Below, one piece after another: positions 25,749-35,194 of a stretch of DNA of 64,000 nucleotides (its first letter is position 1; every line of letters begins with the position of its first letter). Both the position numbers and the translations under genes were made by a program. The stretch lies in NCBI GenBank assembly GCA_964369965.1, contig CAYJGF010000001.1:186001-250000 (forward strand). The letters run 5' to 3'. The notes beneath the pieces were generated by a model, which saw only the letters and a program-made list of their open reading frames with translations, made no database searches and was not told the DNA's origin. The stretch is from CAYJBH01 sp964369965. Its GTDB lineage: Bacteria; Bacillota; Clostridia; Oscillospirales; Ruminococcaceae.

Positions 25749-27998
25749 TTATATCTTCTCCATCGGTGCGTAGTTTGCCATCGTCTTTTTAACGCCGACC
25801 TTTGCAAACTCTATCTCGACAATACAGTCGCCGGAGAGCGGTGTCACCGTCTTGACCACACCCTCGCCGAAAACACTGTGTTTGACGCGGTCGCCAACGT
25901 TGTAGACGACAGGGGCGCTCGCCTCTTTTTTAGGTGCGACCATCTTGGAGGTCGGTTGTTTTGCGCCAAACTGCCCGGAAAATGGTTTGTTGTGTCCGCC
26001 GTACACACCTGAATTATTGCCAAAATATCCACCCGAACGATTGCCGGAATACCCGTACGAATCCGCACGCTCCTCAAACCGAGCCGCGCCGTCGAGGTTA
26101 GGCGGCTCGCTGAACAGCTCCGCCGGTATCTCGCCGATAAATCGTGAGGGGCGGTTATACTTAGTCTGCCCAAAAAAGAAGCGTTTTAAGGCAACCGAGA
26201 TGAAAAGTCGTTTTTTAGCACGTGTTAAGGCTACATAGCAGAGCCGACGCTCCTCCTCCAAATCCTCGGTGTTTTTTCGCGATGCCTCCATCGGGAATAT
26301 ACCGTCCTCGAGACCGACCAAAAATACATTCTCAAACTCCAGACCCTTGGCGGCGTGCACCGTCATCAACACCATATAGTCGGCATTCTCATCGTAGTTG
26401 TCAAGGTCGGTGAAAAGTGCAACCTCCTCCAAAAACCCGAGCAGTGTTGCCTCGTCATGTTTTTCTTCATACTCCGCAATCATGGATACGAGCTGGGTGA
26501 GATATTCTACGTCGGTCTCACCCTCCTCCTTGTTGTTTTTGCACATGGTCATATAACCGCTGTCCTCTATGACGGCGGAGCAGACCTCGGAGGGTTTAAG
26601 CTCCGCGACAAGTGCCTCCAATTTGCGGTACATATTATAGAAGGACGCGAGCTTTGCCGACGGGCGCACCAACGCCGGATAGTCCTCGGCGTTCGCGATG
26701 ACATCAAGGCATGTTATATCATATGAAGCGGCGATGTCGGAGATACGCTCGGCGGTGGTGGCGCCTATCCCCCTCGCCGGCACGTTGAGTATACGCATAA
26801 GTCGCAGATTGTCGTTCGGGTTGGTGAGCACCGCAAGATAGGACAAAATGTCCTTGATAACCTTGCGGTCAAAGAATTTGAGGCCGCCGACCACTTTATA
26901 TGGTATACCGCTCCTTGCACAGTGTGCCTCGATGGGGCCGGACTGGGAGTTCATGCGGTAGAGCACGGCACATTCCGACAGCTTTGAGCCGCCGTCCAAC
27001 AAACCTTTAAGCGTTCGTGCGACGTTATCCGCCTCGTTATACTCATCGTCGGCGCAGTAAAAGCTAAGCTTTTCACCGTCGCCTGCCTCGGTGTATAACT
27101 CCTTGCCCTTTCGAGCGGTGTTATTCTCAATAACGCTGTTGGCGGCGTTTAAAATGTTTGCGCTACTGCGGTAGTTCTGCTCCAACTTTATCACAAGCGC
27201 GTCGGGGTAATATTTTTCAAAGCCGAGAATATTTTCGATGGTCGCACCGCGAAAACGGTAGATGCTCTGGTCATCGTCACCCACAACGCAAAGATTATTG
27301 TGGTTGCCGGTCAACAGCGAAACAAGTTCAAACTGGGCGATGCTGGTGTCCTGAAACTCGTCCACCATTATGTACTCAAAACGGTTGTGGCAATAATCTC
27401 TCGCCTCATCATGCTCCTGCAAAAGGCGCACGGTGAAGTAGATAAGGTCATCAAAGTCAAATGCACCTGCGGCTTTGAGCTCCTTTTGGTAGGCGCTGTA
27501 TATCTTGTGTGTGAGTGAGTCAACGGTGTTCGCAACATCGGCAGGGGACAAAAGGCTGTCTTTAAAGCGGCTTATCTTGGATATGCACGCCTTGTAGGGC
27601 AGAAAATCCTTGTCAATATCGTTTAATTTGTAGATGTTTTTTATGACACGGAGTTGGTCGTCGCTGTCGTATATGGTGAAATTTTTCGGGTAGCCGAGCA
27701 GCTCACCGAACTTGCGCAATAAAAACACACAGGTGGAGTGAAAGGTCGCGGCAAACACATCACCGCCGAACTCCCCGAGTTGGTTAACAAGACGCACTTT
27801 AAGCTCCCCTGCAGCCTTATTGGTAAAGGTGATCGCCAGAATTTTATAGGGGCGGACATTTTTGCTGTCGATAATATTTGCGATACGCTCCACCAAAACG
27901 GTGGTCTTGCCACTGCCTGCACCGGCTATAATTAGCACCGGTCCGTCGGTATGTTCCACCGCCTCAAGCTGTTTTTGATTTAAACTTCTCAATTTCAC
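25749..27998 (-). CDS. pcrA: UvrD/PcrA-family 3'-5' DNA helicase
   Basis: The 749-residue SF1 helicase has motif I AGAGSGKTT (about 25-33), motif Ia ITFTNKAA, motif II VDEFQDTS, motif III DDDQSIYRFRGA, motif IV EQNYRSS, motif V TVHAAKGLEF and motif VI YVALTRAKK. A glycine- and tyrosine-rich linker (about 655-690) leads to a C-terminal Tudor-like domain (VGDRVKHSVFGEG), as in PcrA, which contacts RNA polymerase. The start is a GTG at 27998 or a TTG at 27992. It heads the minus-strand operon. Confidence 0.93.
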   Translation of the reverse strand: MKLRSLNQKQLEAVEHTDGPVLIIAGAGSGKTTVLVERIANIIDSKNVRPYKILAITFTNKAAGELKVRLVNQLGEFGGDVFAATFHSTCVFLLRKFGELLGYPKNFTIYDSDDQLRVIKNIYKLNDIDKDFLPYKACISKISRFKDSLLSPADVANTVDSLTHKIYSAYQKELKAAGAFDFDDLIYFTVRLLQEHDEARDYCHNRFEYIMVDEFQDTSIAQFELVSLLTGNHNNLCVVGDDDQSIYRFRGATIENILGFEKYYPDALVIKLEQNYRSSANILNAANSVIENNTARKGKELYTEAGDGEKLSFYCADDEYNEADNVARTLKGLLDGGSKLSECAVLYRMNSQSGPIEAHCARSGIPYKVVGGLKFFDRKVIKDILSYLAVLTNPNDNLRLMRILNVPARGIGATTAERISDIAASYDITCLDVIANAEDYPALVRPSAKLASFYNMYRKLEALVAELKPSEVCSAVIEDSGYMTMCKNNKEEGETDVEYLTQLVSMIAEYEEKHDEATLLGFLEEVALFTDLDNYDENADYMVLMTVHAAKGLEFENVFLVGLEDGIFPMEASRKNTEDLEEERRLCYVALTRAKKRLFISVALKRFFFGQTKYNRPSRFIGEIPAELFSEPPNLDGAARFEERADSYGYSGNRSGGYFGNNSGVYGGHNKPFSGQFGAKQPTSKMVAPKKEASAPVVYNVGDRVKHSVFGEGVVKTVTPLSGDCIVEIEFAKVGVKKTMANYAPMEKI

Positions 27999-28024
27999 CC
28001 TACTATCTCATTTTAGTATCAATT

Positions 28025-28053
28025 ATTATACCATAAATCGAGCGGTTACGCAA
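28025..28053 (-). promoter_or_regulatory. Promoter of the pcrA operon
   Basis: On the minus strand TTGCGT (28048-28053) and TATAAT (28025-28030) are 17 nt apart, 26 nt before the pcrA start. Confidence 0.65.
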
Positions 28054-28093
28054 ATGAAATTTTCGTGATTTTTAAAGTGGTTTGGCTATACTA

Positions 28094-28122
28094 TTGTAAT
28101 TGTCCATCACATATAGTATAAT
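28094..28122 (+). promoter_or_regulatory. Promoter of the patatin-murD operon
   Basis: TTGTAA (28094-28099) and TATAAT (28117-28122) are 17 nt apart. The promoter lies back to back with the pcrA promoter. Confidence 0.65.
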
Positions 28123-28162
28123 ATACATGCAACAAATAAAATAAGGAGCGGTAAGTTTAAAA

Positions 28163-28198
28163 ATGAATTTTCAAACACCAAGAAAGGAATGGTCATAA
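28163..28198 (+). CDS. Candidate 11-residue leader peptide before the patatin gene
   Basis: An ATG at 28163 is preceded by AAGGAG at about 28143, a rather long spacing, and the frame stops at 28198 after 11 codons. It runs through the GAAAGGA site of the patatin gene and ends 2 nt before that gene's ATG, so its translation could influence initiation downstream. It may equally be chance. Confidence 0.25.
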   Translation: MNFQTPRKEWS

Positions 28199-28200
28199 AA

Positions 28201-29076
28201 ATGGGTGTGGGACTTGTACTTGAGGGGGGCGGTATGCGTGGGGTTTACACCTCCGGTGTGTTGGACTGCCTTTTAAACAACAATATCGAGCTTGACAAGG
28301 TGTATGCCGTCTCGGCAGGTGCGGCGAACGGCATATCCTATGTGTCCAAACAGCCGCGACGCAGTTTTAATATAAATATTCGTTTTTGCCACGACCACCG
28401 ATATCTCGACCCGCTCGGGGTTTTTAACGAGAACATGTTTAAGATGGATTTTGCTTTTAATGTCATACCGGAAAAATATTTCCCGTTTGATAACGATACC
28501 TTTAAAGCCTCCAAGACCGAGTTGGTGGCGGTCACCACCGATTGCATGACCGGTCGTCCGGCATATTTTTCGGTCAAAGATATGGACACCGACTACCGCG
28601 CTGTCATGGCGTCCTGCTCACTCCCTGTCGTGACAAAGCCGGTTATTTTAAACGGCGTCCCCCACCTTGATGGTGGAATTTCCGACCCTATACCGCTAAA
28701 ACATTCCATCGATAAAGGCAATGAAAAAAATATTGTCATTCTAACACGCCCCGTTGGCTACCGTAAAAAACCACAAGGGCACGCAAGCTCCGTCATCGGA
28801 CGTCTCAAATACAAACACTTCCCCCACCTTTTAAGGACCGCCGCAGGGCGCGCCGATATCTACAACAAACAGCTCGACCTTGTCTGTGACGAGGAGGTGT
28901 GTGGCAATGCGCTTGTCTTTCGTCCTGCCTCCACCATGGGGGTTGGTCGCACCGAGAGTGACCCGATTAAATTGATGGCGTTGTATCGCCTCGGTTACAG
29001 CGAGTGCTCCGAGCGAATAGAGGAGATTAAAACTTTTATTAACGGTGACTCGGGGGTATCATGGTTTCAAAATTAG
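28201..29076 (+). CDS. Patatin-like phospholipase (YjjU type)
   Basis: The 291-residue protein has the oxyanion loop GGGMRG (9-14), the nucleophile serine S38 and the aspartate of DGG (D157), the patatin catalytic dyad. The nucleophile elbow reads AVSAG instead of the usual GxSxG, the first glycine being alanine. Patatins hydrolyse acyl lipids. ATG 28201 is chosen because GAAAGGA directly abuts the ATG at 28189 and leaves 12 nt to 28201. The murD start overlaps its last 16 nt. Confidence 0.88.
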   Translation: MGVGLVLEGGGMRGVYTSGVLDCLLNNNIELDKVYAVSAGAANGISYVSKQPRRSFNINIRFCHDHRYLDPLGVFNENMFKMDFAFNVIPEKYFPFDNDTFKASKTELVAVTTDCMTGRPAYFSVKDMDTDYRAVMASCSLPVVTKPVILNGVPHLDGGISDPIPLKHSIDKGNEKNIVILTRPVGYRKKPQGHASSVIGRLKYKHFPHLLRTAAGRADIYNKQLDLVCDEEVCGNALVFRPASTMGVGRTESDPIKLMALYRLGYSECSERIEEIKTFINGDSGVSWFQN

Positions 29077-30416
29077 CTGATTATATAGCATCCCTTGGCA
29101 ATAAAAAGGTGGCGTTTATCGGCGCAGGTGTTGCCCACCGCGATCTGATACCGCTATTTGTGCACCACGGTGCTAATGTGCGTCTGTGCGATAAAAACCC
29201 CGATATCGAGATGGGCGGTGTCGAGCTTTTTCTTGGGGAGGGCTACCTCGAGGGGTTAAACGATGCCGATGTCATCTTTCGCACCCCCGGTTTTATGTCC
29301 GGCGAGCCGTCCATCATCAAGGCGGTCGAGCGAGGTGCGGCGCTCACAAGCGAGATAGAGACCTTTTTTGAGCTTTGCAACGCTAAAATCTACGCCATAA
29401 CCGGCTCGGACGGCAAGACCACCACCACCAGCCTTATTGCCGACATGTTGCGCCGTGCCGGCAAAAGGGTCCACCTCGGCGGTAATATCGGCCGTGCAAT
29501 GTTGCCAATTGTTGACGAGGTCGACGACAGCGATGTCGTGGTGTGTGAGCTGTCCAGCTTTCAACTAATGTCGATGCACCATGCGGTGGATGTCGCGGTG
29601 GTGACCAACATTACCCCGAACCACCTCGACCACCACGCCGATATGCAGGAGTATATTGAGGCAAAACGCAATATTTTAAGGTTTCGCCCCGGCGGTTATG
29701 CGGTGCTTGGCTATGACAACGACCTCTCTCGCAGTTTTGAGCACTCGGCGGACAGTGTCAGATTTTTTTCACTCTGTGCAAAGCAGACCTGTGGCGGCTA
29801 TCTGCAAGACGAGGTTTTAACGCTGAATATCGACGGCGAACTCAGCGAGGTTTTGCCGGCAAACGAGATTAAAATCCCCGGGCGACACAACGTCGAGAAT
29901 ATGCTCGCGGCATGCACCGCGGTGGCAGGTGATGTCCCAATTCGATGCATGGCACAGACGGCACGGGAGTTTGCCGGCGTTGCCCACCGCATAGAGTTTG
30001 TGCGAAAAAAAAACGGCGTGAAATACTATAACGACTCCATTGCGACCTCACCGACGCGCGTCATTGCGGGGCTTCGCGCGTTCGCTCAAAAGTTGATTGT
30101 CATCGCCGGTGGATACGATAAAAAGATATCCTACACACCGCTTGCGCCGGAGCTTATTGCCCACGCAAAGGCGGTCGTGCTGATGGGTGACACCGGACCT
30201 ATTATAGAACGTGAGTTACACAGCCTTGCCGATTTTGACAGTAAAAAACTGCCCCTTTATCACGCAAATTGCATGGAGCAGGCGATATCACTCGCCACAG
30301 CGGCGGCACAGCAGGGGGATATCATAACCCTTTCACCTGCCTCGGCGAGCTTTGATTGTTATGCCAACTTTGAAAAAAGGGGAGAGCATTTTAAGGATAT
30401 AGTTAATAAACTGTAG
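29061..30416 (+). CDS. murD: UDP-N-acetylmuramoyl-L-alanine--D-glutamate ligase
   Basis: The 451-residue Mur ligase has an N-terminal Rossmann-like domain, ATP loop GSDGKTTT (about 115-122), the NITPNHLDHH motif, and the C-terminal DSIATSP and AGGYDKK segments diagnostic for MurD. It adds D-glutamate to UDP-MurNAc-L-Ala in the cytoplasm. It overlaps the patatin gene by 16 nt. Its position away from the dcw cluster is common in Clostridia. Confidence 0.95.
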   Translation: MVSKLADYIASLGNKKVAFIGAGVAHRDLIPLFVHHGANVRLCDKNPDIEMGGVELFLGEGYLEGLNDADVIFRTPGFMSGEPSIIKAVERGAALTSEIETFFELCNAKIYAITGSDGKTTTTSLIADMLRRAGKRVHLGGNIGRAMLPIVDEVDDSDVVVCELSSFQLMSMHHAVDVAVVTNITPNHLDHHADMQEYIEAKRNILRFRPGGYAVLGYDNDLSRSFEHSADSVRFFSLCAKQTCGGYLQDEVLTLNIDGELSEVLPANEIKIPGRHNVENMLAACTAVAGDVPIRCMAQTAREFAGVAHRIEFVRKKNGVKYYNDSIATSPTRVIAGLRAFAQKLIVIAGGYDKKISYTPLAPELIAHAKAVVLMGDTGPIIERELHSLADFDSKKLPLYHANCMEQAISLATAAAQQGDIITLSPASASFDCYANFEKRGEHFKDIVNKL

Positions 30417-30422
30417 GAAGAT

Positions 30423-31664
30423 ATGTTTATTTTTAATGAAAAAACATCGGCGTTAGACGTTGAGGCATTGCGCTTGACAGCACCTTATTTTGAGCGGATT
30501 GAGCAGATCAAGGCAAAAAATCAGGAGCGGATGCTGTCGGCATTTATCGAAAATCGCGTGGGGACAGCGCACCTTATCGGCACGACCGGTTATGGCTATG
30601 ACGATATCGGTCGCGATAAACTGGACGATGTATTTGCGAGTGTCGTCGGTGCAAAGGCGGCGATTGTCCGCCACAACTTCGCAAGTGGCACACATGCAAT
30701 CTCGACCGCTCTTTTCGGGTTGCTGCGACCGGGCGACACACTGCTCTATGCAACCGGTCGACCGTATGACACACTGCACAAGGTTATCGGCAGTAGCGGT
30801 GACGGCACCGGTTCACTCCTCGACTTTGGGGTGAAGTATGAGGAGCTACCGCTGTTGAATGACGATATAGACCTTATCGGTCTTTGTGAGCGACTGCAAA
30901 AAGGCGGTGTCAAGGTTGTCGCCCTTCAAAAAAGTTGTGGATATTCCGCGCGTCGCTCGCTGTCCAACCATGATATAAAGTCCGCTGTCGATGCGGTGCG
31001 ATCCATCTCGACCGACGTGCTTGTATTTGTGGATAACTGCTACGGTGAGTTTGTGGAGTGCACCGAGCCAACCATGATGGGGATTGACCTGATGGCAGGC
31101 TCGCTGATAAAAAATGCCGGCGGTGGCATTGCCTCGTCGGGGGGATACATAGCAGGGACAAAAGAGGCGGTGCAACGCGCCGCAAATCGCTTGACCGTGC
31201 CGGGGATAGGTGCCGAGATCGGTGCCTCTTACGGTGTCCTTCGCGAGCTTTATCTCGGGCTTTATAACGCCCCGTCGGTGGTCGCTGAGGCGGTCAAGAC
31301 AGCGGTCTATGCCGACTGTATCTTTGAGCTTTGCGGCATGAAAACGCGCCCCGGATATCGCTCGAAACGCTTTGATATACTAACTTCGATCGATACCCTG
31401 GACGCGGAAAAACTGACCGCTTTGTGCCGTGAAATACAGCACCACTCACCGATAGACAGCTTTGCAACACCCTTGCCGGCGCCGATGCCCGGCTATGCCG
31501 ACGAGGTTATCATGGCGGCAGGGGCATTCACCGCCGGCAGTAGCATTGAGCTATCCTGTGACGGTCCTTTGCGCCCACCCTACACAGCATTTTTGCAGGG
31601 TGGACTAAATTTCGCCGCCTCACGCATTGCGGTGTTATACGCGGTGGAGGGGATACTACTTTAA
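30423..31664 (+). CDS. PLP-dependent 'aluminium resistance' / methionine gamma-lyase-like protein
   Basis: The 413-residue fold-type I PLP enzyme belongs to the family annotated as aluminium resistance protein or methionine gamma-lyase-like (PF06838, YnbB in Bacillus). Recognisable blocks are GTGYGYDDIGR-like residues near 55-65, VRHNFASGTHAI (PLP phosphate site), VDNCYGEFVE, and SLIKNAGGG with the PLP lysine. The physiological reaction is not established. It begins 6 nt after murD and its stop overlaps the convergent glnN stop by 4 nt. Confidence 0.88.
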   Translation: MFIFNEKTSALDVEALRLTAPYFERIEQIKAKNQERMLSAFIENRVGTAHLIGTTGYGYDDIGRDKLDDVFASVVGAKAAIVRHNFASGTHAISTALFGLLRPGDTLLYATGRPYDTLHKVIGSSGDGTGSLLDFGVKYEELPLLNDDIDLIGLCERLQKGGVKVVALQKSCGYSARRSLSNHDIKSAVDAVRSISTDVLVFVDNCYGEFVECTEPTMMGIDLMAGSLIKNAGGGIASSGGYIAGTKEAVQRAANRLTVPGIGAEIGASYGVLRELYLGLYNAPSVVAEAVKTAVYADCIFELCGMKTRPGYRSKRFDILTSIDTLDAEKLTALCREIQHHSPIDSFATPLPAPMPGYADEVIMAAGAFTAGSSIELSCDGPLRPPYTAFLQGGLNFAASRIAVLYAVEGILL

Positions 31665-33757
31665 TTCACGCTATACAGCATATCCCCATAACTCGGTACC
31701 GGCCAATGCTCTTTTGAAACAAGGCATTCCAGTTCGTCCACCACCTCACGCAGGGACGCCATTGCCGGCTTTATTTTATTGCAATAGTAGGTGGCGATCT
31801 CGAGGGTTGATTGGACGGACGGTATTTCACTCTGCGCCTTTTCCAGTGCGAGCAATCTTTTTAACATATCATCACTGCGAGAGGATATGTTGTCGAGCAG
31901 GTGTTGCTCCAGCGAGTCCGCGGTAGAGTTTATCCCGAGATTGATCTTTGCGCCGATTAGCGTTATCAGCTCGTTTTGGTAGGCGATACAGGACGGCATA
32001 TATTGACGGCGCACCATATCTATCATGGTCAACATCTCGATGTGCAGTGCTTTTTTATAGTTTTCGAGCATGATCTCACAACGGGAGTGCAGTTCCGCCT
32101 TGTTGAAAACACCGTGCTTTTCAAACAGGCGAAAACTCTCGTCGGTGATATATCTCGGCAGGGCATCCACCGTGCCGGCAAGGTTGGATAGACCTCGTTT
32201 TTTTGCCTGTGATAACCATTCGTCAGAATAGTTGTTGCCGTTGAAGATTATGCGTTTATGTTCTTTAATTGTGGACTTTATCAGTTTGCCCAGTGCGCTG
32301 TTAAAGTCCTTTGCCTTTTCCAGCTTGTCTGCAAATTCGCAGAGTATTTCGGCAACTATTGTATTGAGGATAATGTTCGGTCCCGATACGGAGGTGGAGG
32401 AGCCGGGCATTCTAAACTCAAACTTGTTGCCGGTAAATGCAAATGGTGAGGTGCGGTTGCGGTCGGTGGTGTCGCGGTGGAAGTGAGGCAACATGGTGGT
32501 GCCTATTTCCATCTTTATTTTTTTGCGCCCTACATATGCCGCGCCGCTCTCGATTGCGTCCAGTATATCGGTCAATTCCTCCCCGAGGAACATGGATATA
32601 ATCGCAGGCGGTGCCTCACACGCGCCGAGACGGTGGTCGTTGCCTGCGCCGGCGACCGACACGCGAAGTAACTCTTGATAGATGTCTACCGCCTTGATAA
32701 CCGCCGATAAAAACAATAAAAACTGTGCATTTTCATGTGGTGTGTCGCCCGGTTCGAGCAGATTCATGCCGGTATCGGTGGAGAGTGACCAGTTGTTGTG
32801 TTTACCACTGCCGTTCACCCCTGCAAAAGGCTTTTCATGCAAAAGGCAGGCAAGGTTGTGCCGAGAGGCAATGCTTTTCATCAGCTCCATGGTGATCTGA
32901 TTATGGTCGGTAGCAATATTGGTGGTGGAAAAGATGGGCGCAAGCTCATGTTGAGCCGGTGCAACCTCGTTGTGTTTTGTTTTGGCAAGGACGCCGAGCT
33001 TCCATAGCTCCTCGTCCAGCTCTTTCATGTATGCGGCAACCCTCGCCTTGAGTGTGCCGAAATAGTGGTCGTCCATCTCCTGCCCTTTGGGTGGGCGCGA
33101 GCCGAAAAGCGTGCGACCGGTAAAGATAAGGTCGGGGCGTTTAAGATAAACATCTTTATCAATCAAAAAATATTCCTGCTCCGGCCCGACCGTTGTTATC
33201 ACGCGTTTGACCTCATTGTTGCCGAAGAGACGCAGTATCCGCATAGCCTCACGATTTATAGTCTCCATCGAGCGCAATAGCGGTGCTTTTTTATCGAGTG
33301 CCTCACCACTGTAGGAGCAAAACACGGTGGGTATGCACAGCGTTGAATCTTTAATAAAAGCATATGAGGTGGTGTCCCAGACGGTGTATCCTCGCGCTTC
33401 AAAGGTCGCGCGCAGTCCGCCGGAGGGGAAGCTGGAGGCATCCGGCTCACCCTGAACGAGCTCCTTTCCTGAAAACTCCATAATGACCTTGCCATCGCCG
33501 TTCGGTGAGATGAAGCTGTCGTGTTTTTCGGCTGTGATACCGGTCATGGGCTGAAACCAGTGGGTAAAGTGTGTAACCCCCTTTTCCACCGCCCAGTCTT
33601 TCATAGCGTTCGCAACGATGTTCGCAACATCCTGCTGTAATCGCTTGCCCTCTATTCCGCTTGCCTTTAAACTACGATAGATATTTTTTGGTAGGCGCTG
33701 TTGCATGACGGTGTCGTTAAACACCATACATCCAAACATCTCGGTAACATCTCTCAT
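31661..33757 (-). CDS. glnN: Glutamine synthetase type III
   Basis: The 698-residue protein is of type III length and has the N-terminal MFGCMVFND block, THFTHWFQPMTG, the glutamate-binding GPEQEYFLID, KTKHNEVAPAQHELAP, and the ATP-site HEKPFAGVNGSGKHNNWS. It condenses ammonia with glutamate using ATP. It is transcribed alone from a perfect promoter. Confidence 0.97.
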   Translation of the reverse strand: MRDVTEMFGCMVFNDTVMQQRLPKNIYRSLKASGIEGKRLQQDVANIVANAMKDWAVEKGVTHFTHWFQPMTGITAEKHDSFISPNGDGKVIMEFSGKELVQGEPDASSFPSGGLRATFEARGYTVWDTTSYAFIKDSTLCIPTVFCSYSGEALDKKAPLLRSMETINREAMRILRLFGNNEVKRVITTVGPEQEYFLIDKDVYLKRPDLIFTGRTLFGSRPPKGQEMDDHYFGTLKARVAAYMKELDEELWKLGVLAKTKHNEVAPAQHELAPIFSTTNIATDHNQITMELMKSIASRHNLACLLHEKPFAGVNGSGKHNNWSLSTDTGMNLLEPGDTPHENAQFLLFLSAVIKAVDIYQELLRVSVAGAGNDHRLGACEAPPAIISMFLGEELTDILDAIESGAAYVGRKKIKMEIGTTMLPHFHRDTTDRNRTSPFAFTGNKFEFRMPGSSTSVSGPNIILNTIVAEILCEFADKLEKAKDFNSALGKLIKSTIKEHKRIIFNGNNYSDEWLSQAKKRGLSNLAGTVDALPRYITDESFRLFEKHGVFNKAELHSRCEIMLENYKKALHIEMLTMIDMVRRQYMPSCIAYQNELITLIGAKINLGINSTADSLEQHLLDNISSRSDDMLKRLLALEKAQSEIPSVQSTLEIATYYCNKIKPAMASLREVVDELECLVSKEHWPVPSYGDMLYSVN

Positions 33758-33789
33758 CTATTTTTCCTTTTATAATATATTATGACTTT

Positions 33790-33818
33790 ATTATATCGAC
33801 ATTAATGTACTATGTCAA
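33790..33818 (-). promoter_or_regulatory. Sigma-A promoter of glnN
   Basis: On the minus strand a consensus TTGACA (33813-33818) and TATAAT (33790-33795) are separated by 17 nt. It lies 7 nt after the stop of the upstream MATE gene. Confidence 0.85.
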
Positions 33819-33825
33819 TAAGTTA

Positions 33826-35175
33826 CTATAACGCTTTCTTTTTCCAACCGCCTTTTTTGTAGAATGCAAAGGTGATGAGCGCGCCGAGAACCCAGCTCAA
33901 CACAAGCGATACAAAAAGACTACTGCTGGAATTGGTGAGATAGACCAACAGATATGCCGAGGGCACACGAATTACAACGGAGGAAAACAGCATTATCCAC
34001 ATAGGGGTCATGGTATCGCCCGCCCCCCTCATAATTCCGGAAAGGCACTGGGATATCGCCACCGCTATATATCCGGGTGCAAGTATTCGCATCATGGACA
34101 TGCTAAGTTCAACCAATTCGGTCGTCTCGGTAAAAATCCCCATCAGATGTTCCCCGAACAACAGCAAGAGCAACGTTATAATTACCGATACACCTGTGGC
34201 GAGCAGAGTGCCGTCGCGAGAGCCTCTTATTGCCCTGTCCATCTGCTTTGCACCTATATTCTGTGCCGAAAATGTGGACATAGCGTTACCGAACGACATG
34301 TTAGGCATCATGGCAAACCCATCTATACGCATAACGATAATGTTCGCCGCGATAAACATCTCACCAAAGCTGTTGGTGAGCGATTGTACCACAATCATGG
34401 ACAGCGACATTATCATCTGGGTAAGCCCTGCCGGCAGACCGAGGCGAAACACCGTCACAAAATGCAACATCTTCATTTTTGGTCGGCGAAAATCGACGGT
34501 AAAAAGCTCCTTCATGGAAAACAGTCGCTTTATAATGAACACGGCGGACACGAGCTGTGCAATGACCGTCGCAAGTGCTACACCGGCGGCACCCATATCA
34601 AAGTACGCCACAAATATTATGTCCAGCACGATGTTGATTATAGTCGCGACAAAAAGATATTTTAACGGCGATACCGAGTCACCGAGACCGCGCAGAACGC
34701 CGGACATTATGTTGAAAAATACCAGCCCCACATTGCCCATCAACATAATTAGCAGATATTGATAGCTCTGGTCAATAATGCTGGACGGTGTGTCGAGCAA
34801 CTCCAGCATAGGGCGAACGATAAACGGTGTAACGATAGTCATTATTATGGAAAATATAGCACACAGTGTCATACAACACTCGACCGACGCCGAGATATTG
34901 TCACGGCTTTTCGCACCGAAATACTGCCCCACCATTATGTCGGAGCCGATGGATATCCCTATAAAAAACACTATGAGTAGGTTGAAGATGGGACCGGCAC
35001 TTCCGACCGCCGCGAGTGCGTTATCGCCGCTGAACCGACCGACAATGATGCTGTCTACGGTGTTGTACATCTGCTGTGCTATGTTGCCTATCAACATAGG
35101 TATCATAAATCGAACAATTTTTTTGAGCGGATTTCCGGTTGTGAGATTTACCGGTTTTAGTAGATTTTTTAACAT
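33826..35175 (-). CDS. MATE-family exporter (DinF/NorM-like)
   Basis: The 449-residue protein has twelve membrane helices and MATE signatures such as MYNTVDSIIVGRFSG, MSGVLRGLGDSVSP and, in the second half, LSGIMRGAGDTMTP. It resembles the clostridial multidrug exporters more than the MATE at 19745-21145. It lies 19 nt downstream of queT on the same strand. Confidence 0.92.
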   Translation of the reverse strand: MLKNLLKPVNLTTGNPLKKIVRFMIPMLIGNIAQQMYNTVDSIIVGRFSGDNALAAVGSAGPIFNLLIVFFIGISIGSDIMVGQYFGAKSRDNISASVECCMTLCAIFSIIMTIVTPFIVRPMLELLDTPSSIIDQSYQYLLIMLMGNVGLVFFNIMSGVLRGLGDSVSPLKYLFVATIINIVLDIIFVAYFDMGAAGVALATVIAQLVSAVFIIKRLFSMKELFTVDFRRPKMKMLHFVTVFRLGLPAGLTQMIMSLSMIVVQSLTNSFGEMFIAANIIVMRIDGFAMMPNMSFGNAMSTFSAQNIGAKQMDRAIRGSRDGTLLATGVSVIITLLLLLFGEHLMGIFTETTELVELSMSMMRILAPGYIAVAISQCLSGIMRGAGDTMTPMWIMLFSSVVIRVPSAYLLVYLTNSSSSLFVSLVLSWVLGALITFAFYKKGGWKKKAL

Positions 35176-35194
35176 TCTTTTCCTTATTAAATTT

